Of a stretch of DNA of 64,000 nucleotides, positions 21,401 to 34,300 are shown one piece after another; the stretch's first letter is position 1; each line of letters starts with the position of its first letter. Source of the stretch: Lophius americanus (lineage: Eukaryota > Chordata > Actinopteri > Lophiiformes > Lophiidae). The stretch covers positions 6,650,001 to 6,714,000 of the forward strand of contig JBBDHG010000014.1 of the NCBI GenBank assembly GCA_037951165.1, in the 5' to 3' direction. Position numbers and translations under genes: made by a program. The notes under the pieces are model-generated. The model made no database searches. It had not been told where the DNA came from and worked only from the letters and a program-made list of their open reading frames with translations.

Positions 21401-24400
21401 AGATTGTCACGTCCTACAAGTACCTTGGTGTTCACCTGAACAACAAACTGGACTGGACCCACAACTCCACGGCACTCTATAAAAGGGGTCAGAGCCGACT
21501 GTATCTGCTGAGGAGACTGAGGTCTTTTGGAGTGCAGGGGGCGCTCCTGAAGACCTTCTTTGACTCTGCAGTCGCCTCAGCCATTTTTTATGGAGTGGTC
21601 TGCTGGGGCAGCAGCATCTCAGCTGCTGATAGGAGGAAACTGGACAAACTAATCAGGAAGGCCAGTTCGGTCCTGGGATGTCCTCTGGACTCGGTGCAGG
21701 AGGTGGGAGACAGGAGAATGATGGCCAAGCTGTCATCTCTCCGGGACAACGTCTCCCACCCCATGCAGGAAACCATCTCTGCACTGGAGAGTTCCTTCAG
21801 CGACAGGCTCCTTCACCCCAAGTGTGTGAAGGAGCGATTTCGCCGATCGTTCCTTCCTGCAGCAGTCAGACTCCACAACCAGCACTGTTAGCAACACACA
21901 CACACCTACACAACTACACACACACTTACACACACACCTACCTTTTAATTTAATTTATTTTAATTGCACATAACGTTTAATTTTAATTTAATTTATTTTA
22001 ATTTATTTTAATTGCACATAACACAATGTTATTCTTACTCTGTGTTATTCTTACTCTGTGTTATTCTTACTCTGTAACATGCTCTGCTGCTGTAACATTG
22101 CAATTTCCCCATTGTGGGACTAATAAAGGCAATCTATCTATCTATCTATCTATCCAACCTCTCCTGCGAGTCTGTAGGCCCCTCCAATTTTATACATCAT
22201 AGACACTGAGGGCTGGGGGGACAGGCAGGACATGGTGAGGAGCTCAACTGTCAGCCAGCCGGGGGGCCCCATGCCCCAACTGCCTCCATTTTTAATCGCA
22301 GTAACTTAGATAACCACCTACCACATATCAAACTTACTACACATGTACACACCTCATCACGCAGTCAAGTCAATTCCCTTTTCCGGTCCGCCTCATTGAC
22401 TAATAACACATAATAATAACCAAAAATCTGGTGATTTTCATTCTGCATTCTGAGGCAGCTGGACAGGACATGTTAAAAAAAGAAAAAAAAGAAAAGAGAA
22501 AAAAAAAGCTGATCTGGCTTTGTGCGGTCAAAGATAAGAGGACAAACAGAAAAGCTGTGGTGTGAAATAATTTATAACATAAAGTAATTTATGTAGTCAT
22601 TTGAAGAGCGTCCTCTCTTTAAAGTGGTGTACCTGGCAGCTCGTGTGTGATGATGGCTCCAATCCTTCATCTTCAACTGGAGATCCTCTACTGGAGCCAC
22701 TGGAGTCACCATTATAACCTTCCTCACTCGGCATATCCTGAGGCCAGCAGTGGCGATGTGAAGCAGTTCGCACCCTGCAAGTGGACTGCACAAAAACACA
22801 CACAGTGTATGAAAGGTGTTCAGGGTAATGGAGGTCAGTATCTAAAACTTTATTCACAGTTGATTAAAAGATCAGTGACCAGACAGAGAATCATTAATAT
22901 GAAAATGGGAAAATTGATGGGACAGACGATCACTGTAGGGACAGAGAGTTGTTCATATAGAGACGGTGGGTTTTTCAAGGAACAGTTCATTGTTGGTGGA
23001 GTGTTTGTGTGAGAGAAGATTATTGAACACATAGACTATGGGACAACTGAGTCTTTGTGGGACAGACAATGAGACAAAAGTCGGAAAGTTTTCAATGATG
23101 GGATGGGAGTTTGTTCATGACAGTTGATAGGACATAGGATTTTTGATGGATCTGACGGTTGTTGACTGGGAGGAAAATTGATGGTCAGACAGAGGATTGT
23201 TAACGAGAAAAAGGGTTGATGATTGGACAGATTACTGTTGATGTGAATTGATCTGACTGGGGATCATTGGCGGGACCCAGGAATCTTTCAAGGAAGTTTT
23301 TCTTGAGTTAAATGGCTGACCTTTTCAAAAAGTTAAAGAGACTTCAAAAAAATCATGGATACACTCCATGGATATCTCATTACAACTCAAAAATCTCCCA
23401 AACTATACATGACTGATTACCCGCCAAATCCATCAAGTAGCTTTTATATAATCTTGCCGAACCGACACACGATCTAACTGAACCAATCACTTTGTCCTTG
23501 ATGGAGCAAAAAAAATACTCCACTGACTCTAAACTCCTCCATGAGACAGGACAAGGGGATGATGACTATTGTAGTTCCCTGGCTTCATCTTCTTTAGCTT
23601 ATATTTTGTCACAGGTTGTGGAAATTATATGATCTCACCAAGGAAAGAAGGCGGGAGGAATGTGGAAAGGGTACCTTGCTGCCCCTTAGGGCCAGATCCA
23701 GGGTCTGTTGACTGGACAGGTTGGCCACAGGAGAGTTGTATGGGATGTTATAGTCTTCATCAGGGTACAGAGGCACTGACAGTCTGTTGTCTGACCACGT
23801 CTCTGTCATAGACTACACAACAGAAACAGATTAGGTGGGACACACATCAGAAGATCAGGTTACTTTGGTAGACTGATTTACCATTATACATCCACTTTTT
23901 GCAATAACTATTCACACTCTAGTGCAAGCAAGTTGGGGCAAATTGTTAATCCGCATTTTTTTGATAGACACTTTGCAGATTCTATAACCCAAAGACTAAG
24001 TGGACGACCTCCTGACCCACAATCACTTCTTACTTATTCTCGGAGTGCAAATCTTTGAATCTGTAACATGGTGTAGCGTTTTACTCCCTCTCTTTACAAT
24101 CTGAGGTCTGCTGGGTTACCTTGGGCGTGTCCAGGCTGTGGACGCGCGCTGATGGGCTGTGATGTGGGTTGTGGAGTTTGTGGATGGTGAGACAGCGGTT
24201 GTGGTAGTTGCTGTTAGAGTTATCACTACAGGAGCGGGTCATTGTCTTCTGTGCCCGTCGAATCGTCAGGTGGCTGAAACTCCTGTCCAGACAATGCTCG
24301 CATCTCTGTGGGCTGTGAGGACAAGACTCAAGCCTACGTAGCCCTGAAATGAAGAAAAGTATGCTTGTACAAATAAGTGTCATAGTGCGCTTACTTCCTA

Positions 24401-27400
24401 TTGCCAGCTGGTGGCATTATTCTTGTAGCTGGATATTGACACGTGGGTGTCTTGAGGACTGGACTCTAATTCATTATGTGAAGTTTGGCAGATATTGGTA
24501 CATGGGCAAGCCTTATTAAAACTACCTGTTTTACACACAATTAGGTTTTCATCCAACATCTGCTGGTTGACCTCCAGGGAGCCATGTATTTTAACAAGAT
24601 GTCCAGGGCCTTTGGAAGAAAAACAACCCGACATCATCAGAGGGCCACCACCAGACTTCAAAGTGGATATAGGGTTTTTTTTTTGTATGGCTTCTTGTCA
24701 TGCTACTATTCTCATCTTAGATGTTTGTGGCAAAAAAACTTTACCTTTGTCTCATCTCAGTGGTTTTTGGTAATCTGTAGTTGCTTTAGCTTGTGTCTGG
24801 ACTCCAGCAGAAGTTTTTGTCTTGCTTTCCTCCCAAAATGCTTGTGTTGGTATAGGTGCAATCTGATGGTGGCTTCGGTGTGTCACCTCATATTTATAAC
24901 CCAGTAAAACAGGATGTCATTGTTCACCTCTTTAGACTTCCAATTCAACAGGTGAACCAAAATGTAAACATCATAAAACAAGACTGGATATATGCTTATG
25001 TAACGTTACCTTTTGATATCACGAAGTTTTATAAAAAATAATAATAATTTGGTAAGAGTGTGATGGGATTTTTCTTAATTTGGCCGCTTGAATAGGAGTC
25101 AAGATTTTTTTTTTAATAATTTGAATTAAAGTACATATAGACGATACAGACGATAAAGACAATTTTTGATTCTCGTTTTACACCTTTTTTAAAAAGGTTG
25201 CAATAATTCTGGATGGACATGTAGTAAGATAGGTAGGTAGGTAGATAGGTGGGTAGGTGGGTAGGTGGGTAGGTAGGTAGGTAGGTAGGTAGGTAGATAG
25301 GTTGGTAGGTAGGTAGGTAGGTAGGTAGGTAGGAAAGAAGGTAGGTAGGTAGGAAGGTATCTTGGTTAGTAGCCGGGTAATAAAGTACTTTGTTAGCTTC
25401 ACACAGAGGTACCCACCTACCTAGTTAGGGAGGTAAGTAAATGTGTATAATTGGTAGATGTATAAGTTGCCCTCATCTCAAGGTTTGCATATAGGTAGGT
25501 AAGTTCACATTGATTGGTTTCTCTGCATTGTTGAACTGACACAGATTTTTAAAGTAGATAACATTTTTAAAGTAACCCAACCCTTTTCCACAAGCATGGT
25601 GTGGGGGGCCCAGCAGGATTCAAACTCTAAATCTCTGGTTTACAAGGCCTCTAACCGTGAGATGTGGAGCCTTCATAATATTGTATGAAAAAATATATCA
25701 ATATCTCACCATCAATACTCCACTGGCTCTTGTCCTTCCTCAGCTTACTGTTTTCCACAGCCTGCGTGATGGCGTCATTCAGCTGCTTCTCTGATACCTG
25801 TAAGAACAGATAAATGGCTAAATGAAACGGGCTGATGCTCAGTGCAGCCCACATTTAAAGAAAGTTGAAACCAACGATAAGAGAGCATGTAGACGGTCGA
25901 AGGATGCTGACAGCGGCACAGACACACATCACGCCCGACCTCCAGTTTCTCCATAAGTATCCCTTTGCAGCATGAACCAACATATGTGTTTGGATTTACC
26001 AGATTTAAAAGTTAAAGTTTGAAGGACATACGTAACTGGGAATGAAATAACTATGTTGTGTCATCAGTAAGAACCAATGGGAGAGGATGACCTTACGCAG
26101 ATGGCAATGGGTTGAGCTAATATCATTCTGTCCAGCTTACAGCGATGTGTAAAAAAGATAGGAGAAAATTATTTGGAGAACATCGGGACTCAGGATTTAA
26201 TTTATCTAGTGGATTGTTTCCTTCTAAACCAGGAAGGACAGGACATGAGACAGGAAGGAACTTGTAACTTTAGAGCACGTCTGGATGAAGGGATTGAACT
26301 AAGAACTTTTTCCATTTAAACATTGATCTTTTCCCCAAAATGTTTAAAACTACCACTAAACTCTGTTGGAAGGTTCTGAACTGCTTTTTGAAATTCTAGT
26401 CAATGTATCCATTCATTTTCTTCCGCTTATCTGTCGTCGAGTCACAATAGCATCTCCACTTTGAGCTCAGTCTGGTTCTCTTCTGAGCTCCTCCCCTTAA
26501 CTTTAAGGCTGAAGCCAGTCACCATACAAAGGAAGCTAAAAAAGCACAAAACCACCTGTCCATCTGCTGTTCCATTTCCTTCCATACTTAAACTCACCTC
26601 AAGTGCAAAGCAGCACAGACGTCTGGAATTCTTGTTTTAAAATATATTTTTTAAAGTGTCATCTGCTGACAGTCAGGTGTTTGAACGTGTCCACTGTGTC
26701 CACATGAGAGCAAAATACAGATTACGTGATAATGAATCATCAGAATAACCCTATCTGATCTGAGCAGAGCATCAGATTGAGGCGATATAATAATGTAAAC
26801 ATTGTATATATATGAGGTGGAGGCGGGGCATACTTTGGGGTCAGGGTGTCGACTAATGATGATGTTGACTGGACCTGGTGTGCACTGGCTCAGAACCGTG
26901 TAGACGTCATTCAGAGCCATGCTGTAAACCGCAGTGTCGTTAATCTCTATGATCTCATCGCCACACCTGAAGATTTGGACAGAGTAAGATAAACATGGAA
27001 AACAGAAACGTCAGAGCATTGGCACAGAGTGAGGTATATGACGCACACAGTCTTCCTGCCCAAACCAGTATGGTCATGTTTGAGGAACCTTGTCCATTTA
27101 ATGACAGTACCAATACCCCTACATTTTACAGACTGCACCTTTAATTACTGGTCACAATATCTGTACTCATCTCACCTGAGTCTAGTGTCCATGTGTGCTA
27201 CGGATCCAGGAGACAGGGTGTGGATGTAGATCCCGGGGCATCCATCACCGGATGGAACACAGCAAAGTCCGATACCCAGTCCAACACCAGCCTCTGGAGA
27301 TACATATGAAACTAATAATGAAATGTAACTAAAACATTTAGAAGAGTCTAGCAGTAAAATCTAGAGCTGAAGAAACTTAAAAAAGTTAAAAACTACAACT

Positions 27401-30400
27401 ATTGATTATTAGCTTGTTAATTACTGTTTTAGTCTATGAAACATAACAAATGACCATCACAAGCTGACAGGCTGTTATAAAAGCAAACAGTTAATCTTAT
27501 AAAAATATGGCAGATTATTAGTCTGGAGGGATCTCCCCACAACAAGCATTTATCACACAAGATATGCAGCAGGAATGATAATTAATAATAGTTTTATGAA
27601 CATCGACTGTTTCACTGCTATAAGCCTCCAGACTCAGGAACCTCACCTGACCTTCCACCAACATAATGCGAGAACATAATGTTTGTTGGAACTTTTCCTT
27701 TGTTCTGTTTCTAAGCAGATATGTGTCCGTACGGAGGCTGACCTTTGTGCAGGATGATGTCTATCATGATGCGGTCTCTGGGTTTTGCAGGCTGACCCGT
27801 CATACTCAGAGTGTCGCTGCAGTTGTTCAGGCAGCTGTAGTCTGCTACGTCAGTGCTGACCCTGGCCATGACTGCGGTGGAGCTGAGTGAGCGTGACCTG
27901 CACAGCTGAGCCACTGGGACCTGCCCACAAAGAGCCCCCATACGCAGACTGGTCCTCACCACCAGGGTCAGGAGACCCTTCTTTATCTGCTGTACAAACA
28001 AAATATAATTTCATATTCCAAGTCGCAGCTAATTTTTGCTCACCATCGCATGTCCTTTAATACATATTTGCTGTTGTAAACATACACTGGTCAGTCATAA
28101 CTTTAGAGCCACCTGTCTAAAATTGCATAGGTCCCCCTTTTGCTGCTATAACAGCTCAGACTCTGGTAGACCTCTGAAGGTGTGCTGTGGTATCTGGCAC
28201 CGAGACAAAATCAGCAGATCCTTTAAGTCCTGTAAATTGTGATGTGGGGCCTAAATGGATTAGACTTGTTTGTCCAGCATATCCAACTGATACTGAATTG
28301 GAATGAGATCTGATGAATTTGGAAGCCAAGTCAGCACTTTCAACTGGTTCTTGTCCAGTTGTTGTTGTCTTAAAACTTTTCCTGCACCATTTCTGCAGTG
28401 TTTCAGGGAGCACTGACTTGCTAGAAGAAGCCACTGCCTTTAGGTAAGATCATTTCAATGAGGGGATTGCAACAATGTTATGAAGGTGGTACGTGGCGAA
28501 GTAGCATCTGCAGGAATGATGAACGCGTTGACCAGCTTCTCAGAATCACTTAAGGTGAGTGAAGAACGGAGTTTGGAAATATTTAATTAACATTGCTGTT
28601 TTTTTGTCATATTTTTTATATTATTATGATTACATTTTTTTTTAATGGTTTTATCTGCATTTACTCTTTAGCACTTTGAGATTTGATCCAAATGTAAAGT
28701 TCTTGATAAAAAAACTATTATTATTATTATTATTACTTCCATCCCCAGCTTCTTCCCATAATGCATCCTGGTACCATCTCTTCCACAAGTAAGCAGAGCT
28801 ATGTGCTAGCTACAGTAAATTGGAGATTTGTATTTGCTTGCTAGCTAAAACGCCTCAACAGTTACTCTATGGCATAAATATAAGTCATAATATACGTGTC
28901 AGATATGTACCTGTATCTGCCTTTTGTCTGAAGTCTTAAATGCGATGGTTAGGCCGTCGAATGCCTCGTAGCTGGTCTGTTTTCTTTACAACTTGCGTCA
29001 TGTGGCAGCGTCATCTCTGCCACATGACGCAAGAGAGAAAGTGATTCACCGACCAGACTGCTTTCTTCCACTCCAATGCGCCCACTGTAGCTGCTTTCGC
29101 CAATGGAAATGGTTAAGCAGGGCCATTTTGACCAGTCTGTGACATCAGGGCCCGTGTGCAGCAAGCTGATGTCTCTGTGGGTCTGACACCTTTCAATCAG
29201 AATGAGAATTCACTTTTTCCTCAATCTGAGCTACAGTAGCTGTACTGTGGGATTGGACAACACGAAGTAGCCATTGTTCTGTGTTGCATCAGTGAAATTT
29301 GTGTGGCCGTGACCCTTTTTCCAGTTCAAATATGGTCCATCACTTTGGCAGGTATGATCCATCCAGACCAGGAACACCCAAAGAGAGACTTGCATTTCTA
29401 AAGATGGTCTGACTCAGCTGTCACACCATCGCAATTTATAATCTCTCCTTAAGTGTGTCCATTTTTCATGCCTTCAACACATCAACTTCAGAACAAAATG
29501 CTCACTTGCTGCCTCATATTTCCCAGCAACTGAACTGTGCCATGGTAACCAGACCATAAATATTATTCACTGCAACACTGGCTGACCGTGTGTGTACTGT
29601 CGTTTTTTTCGCGTTGTAGAGACCTTATTTGATGATTGGGGATGGGAAACAACCTACTGATGTAACTTCAACCTATGACGTATTTAAATGTCCATTTATA
29701 AATCTACTTATTCATATAGTCAATCAAATATTAACGTAAGATGCAGGCCGTAAATAAAAATCAAACCTGAACAGCTTAGAAACCTGTACACTCCTTTACA
29801 AATACCATCAGAAATATTGGTGAAGCCCCGTTCTTGTCCAGAATGAGGTTCAGATCAAGTGTTGGTGCTGTTGTTGGGGTTCTGATCTTACCTTGAACTT
29901 GTGCAATGCTTCGAAGTGGGTAAGGCCGTGAAGAGACTCCCCATTCAGCTCCAGGATCTCATCACCTACGCACACACAGAGGGTCCAACAGTATTAAGGG
30001 TCGTACATGTGACACAACCTACGTAGCCAATATGAGGAACGTATAGGTTTATACCTCAATTCATTCATCCTTTACTTTAGGGATCTCCGAACGTTCCTGC
30101 ACTGCAAACTGGTTCCTACATTCTTTTTTGTGGTTTTATTACTGTGCACAATGCTAGGTTGTCATGTAAAAAAAATAAATACTGGTTTAAGTCAAAGACA
30201 AAGGTTTTTGTATGTGAATATAGCTTTTTGGCATATTTTGGATACATTGTATCCAACTGTGTAAAATTGAGAGTCCTCCTGGTCCAATCACACAAAAACG
30301 TTGTACAATAGCATGAACTATATTTTAATATAGAATATAGATTTATAATATATTAAAGATTTTTATGTTGACAGCATCCTTGAGGACAAACAAATGGAAT

Positions 30401-31250
30401 GGGGTGAGCATGACAAGAATAATTAAAGCTTTTAGATAATATTAAAAACGCTTATTGTTCACGCCAATTTACTGTATGTGACATAAGATCCTTCCAACTT
30501 AACGAAGTCACTGAATCGGTGCGGGGATATCGGGGCTTATTTCTCTCTCGCAGAATCCCAGCAAATGCTTGGAAAATATCAAATCTGCTCCAAGGCAGGG
30601 TGCTGGGACTCAAGTGTGGAAGCAGTTTTGAGGACTTCATTAGACAGCTTTACTGACCCATTTATTATGGCGTTTTTACTTTTCAAGGACAAAAAAGGGA
30701 TCCCAGAAATTTAAAATATGGTGTGCGTTTCATTTTTTTCAAATTTGAATATGAATGAATAAATAACCACCTATTTAAAATAATGTCTGTTTTTTTTTTT
30801 GTTTTTTTTTAATGTTACAAACGAAAGCGGATTTAGCCATTTACAGGGTAACCAATGAGGGCGGTTTTCAACCAGATAGATTGGCACATTGTGGACTGTC
30901 CATCATTACTTCATTTCTCAACAATAGCAATTTATTTCAATTTTTTTATTTTTTTTATTCTCCTATCCCATTTTGGCCATGAGAAGAGAAAACGGCTTGT
31001 TTTTCTATTCTGATTTTTATATCTTAAAATACCCATACTCAAATTCGCTTGTAAGCCACCGCGACCCCAGCCCATATAAGAGGAAGAAAATGGATTGATG
31101 GATGGATGGATAAAAGGATGGATGGATTTTAAAATGAAAAATCAATTAACCACTTGCTTTTCATTTTTCAATACACATTTCTGAAATGAAAATTGAATTA
31201 CCAAAAGATACACAGACTTTGAAAGCCTAAAAATCATCGGTCACAATAAA

Positions 31251-31334
<84 letters not shown>

Positions 31335-34300
31335 TATTATTATGAATTATTATTAATTCATACTTAATATATAATATTTATATTAAGTATGAATTGTCAT
31401 ATTTCTGATTGAAGAACCTTTTTTTCTGTTCAGTTTCGGCTCTCTCTGCATCATCATAATTTTTTTAATCTCCTCTACCTCCTCTGAAGAAATTTTCAAG
31501 ACCTTTGATTTTTTTAATCACTAAGCTAGCTTGTAGCAACACACGAAGTGTGCTGCTGAGAGATGTCACAGCATGAGCATGTGTGGGGAAACAAATGAAC
31601 AGACAGGAAGAAACAAGTTTAATGTAATTAAATGATCTTTTCTGAATCATAATGCGATGGTTTGGGATCAGTGAATTCCCTATGAGCGTCTGATCTAAGC
31701 TGAGACATTTGATCAAATCAGCCATTACTGTCGTCAGTGCCAGGCTATAATTTTTGCTGCGTATTTTTGGTACATGATCCTTGAGTTAACAATACCATCA
31801 CTGTTACAGTTAGCCAGCAGGGTACAGGCCAATGGATGGAAACAGATGATCTGCTGTGGCGACAGGTGACCCCGAAAGGGAACAGCTGAGGAAGTGAGCT
31901 CAATGCATTGCCCTTACCCTCGTGCAGCCTTCCGTCCGCCACTGCTGCCCCCCCGGGGAAGATGGTCTTCACATAGATCCCCATTGGTCCGTACATGCTG
32001 TCCCTGCCCCCCACGATGCTGAAGCCCAGGCCCTGAAGACAGCGGCAAAAATATTAATGGTCATATTAGCAGTGGTTAAAACGAAAAGATCACAATCATT
32101 ATCAGGTGAACTGTTTGATGCAGTTTAAATTTGGATGGATGGATGGATGATAGATGGAGATGAATGGTTGGTTGAATGATGGATGATGTCTGGATCGATG
32201 GTAAGCTGAATGGATGGATGGAAGGATGTTTGAACGATGACTGGATGAATACATGGTTGAATTAAGGATGAATGATGGATGGATAGATGGACAGTGGACG
32301 GATGGATGGCTGGATGGATGTTTGAATGATGGCTGAATGGATGGTTGGTTGAATGATGACTCGATGGATGGTTGAATGATGATGAATGGATGGATGCATG
32401 GATTGTTGGTTGGTTGAATGACGGATAATGTTTGCTTGATGAATGGATGGTAAGTTGAATGGATGGATGGAAGGATGTTTGAATGATGACTGGATGGATA
32501 CAGGGTTGAATTAAGGATGAATAATGGATAGATTTATGATGGATGGATTTTATGATGAATGGATGGATGAATGGATGGACGGTGGACGGAAGGATGGCTG
32601 GATGGATGGATGGTGGAATCATGGCTGGCTGGATGTATGGTTGGTTGAATTATGGCTTGATGGATGGTTGAAGAATGGCTGGTTTGATGGATTTATGGAT
32701 GGATGGTTGAATGACGGCTGGATGGATGGATGGAAGGATTGATGGATGGATGGATGGATGGATGGATGGTTGGTTGAATGATGGATGGATGGATGGATGG
32801 ATGGATGGATGGATGGATGGTTGAATTATTGCTGGCTTGATGGATAGTTGAATGAAGGATGAATGATGACTGGATGGATACATGGTTGAATTAAGGATGA
32901 ATAATGGATAGATGAATGATGGATGGATGGATTGATAGATGGATGAATGGATGGATGGACGGTGGACAGAAGGATGGCTGGATGGCTGGATGGATGGTTG
33001 AATGAAGGATGACTGATGGCTGAGTGGATGGATGGATGGATGGACAGTGACGGTTGAAGACGTATGGTAAACTTTAATCCACTTATACTACAGAGTAACC
33101 ATCACTACTTCTTTGTTGGTGGTAGGAGGTACAAACCTTGCCGTGGCCCTTCATCAGAACGATGTTGGAGATTATGAAGGCGTGCACGTTGCTGCAGGAG
33201 TGGACGAGGTGGGCAGAGCTGAGGGAGCGGGAGGGCCGGGGCACGGACTGGACAGGAGTGACCTACAGGCAAATATGTCATAATTTCATTATTTACTTAC
33301 TTTTCTTATATTGTCAAACAAACATGTCATCAGTCATATCTCAAAAATGTTCAAGTTATTTTGTTTTATTTTGTAACATCTCATAAAACAGATTTCTGCC
33401 TCTTCCCAGATCTGCTGTGTAAAGATTGAATCAAATCTACCAACAGTCACACACACATAAATTAAACTAGATTTTGAAAGAGGAGGCTCTGCAGGGACCT
33501 GTTGATACTGTCCATGATGATACTGTTAGCTTTAGTGTGTACTGTGTGAGGTGAATACTTGTGTTGCGGTGTGAGGATGCTCCAGTTGCTGGGACAGAGA
33601 CTTCCTGTTCCCATATAGACCGACATTCCCAATATGAAGACAGGGGTCCAGCACTTGGTTCTTCATAATGATGGTGTCTAGATCCCCAATCCAGTAAGGA
33701 TGAACACCTGAACATGAACAAACATCAGGCTCACATTTAGCTTCAGTCCATGAAGTCAATAATCGTCTCATAATTATGTGACCACAAAGATTGCTGTGAC
33801 TATGTTTTGGACAACCTCCTGGTCTCTTCTATTTTTGTATGTTTCTCGGAATAAACTGTGTCGGAATTAAAAACTAAATTCAATCTAAAACTACTCAAGT
33901 GATGGATGGACGGATGGATGGAAACAAAACAACTCTCTTTCCTCTCGCATTGTTCTCTGAGCCACTCAGTCTCTCTCTCCTACCATTGATATAAACAAAC
34001 CCCACTACCACACTACGTTTGTCAATGAAGCTGGTCAGAGTGGGCGTCCCTCTAGTTTGTGAGAAAGCATCTTTCTTCCAGTAGAGGAGAACTGAGATGG
34101 GCATTGGCTGAGTGGCTGCTTCTTAGAGGCTTCCATAGTAGAGTAATAGTACCATAGATTTTAAATTAGTTGTAATCTGGAACTTAACCTCTTCATATCA
34201 CTTAATTTTGCACGTGAACCTATATATTAAAAATAATTGTTCAAAAATAAATGTACATTTTCTGTCTCTGTTTGTGCACTTTTAAGTGTATAACCTTTGC

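Noticed and set aside
20770..21462. 230-codon open frame on the minus strand
   Set aside because: Shadow of the Rex1 reverse transcriptase on the opposite strand.
27115..27146. 'acattttacagactgcacct' as another MITE end
   Set aside because: Only one end is visible and it lies within a short il16 intron with no partner; too little to call.
32125..32622. 165-codon frame rich in His, Ser, Ile and Pro
   Set aside because: Translation of the GGAT/ATCC repeat.
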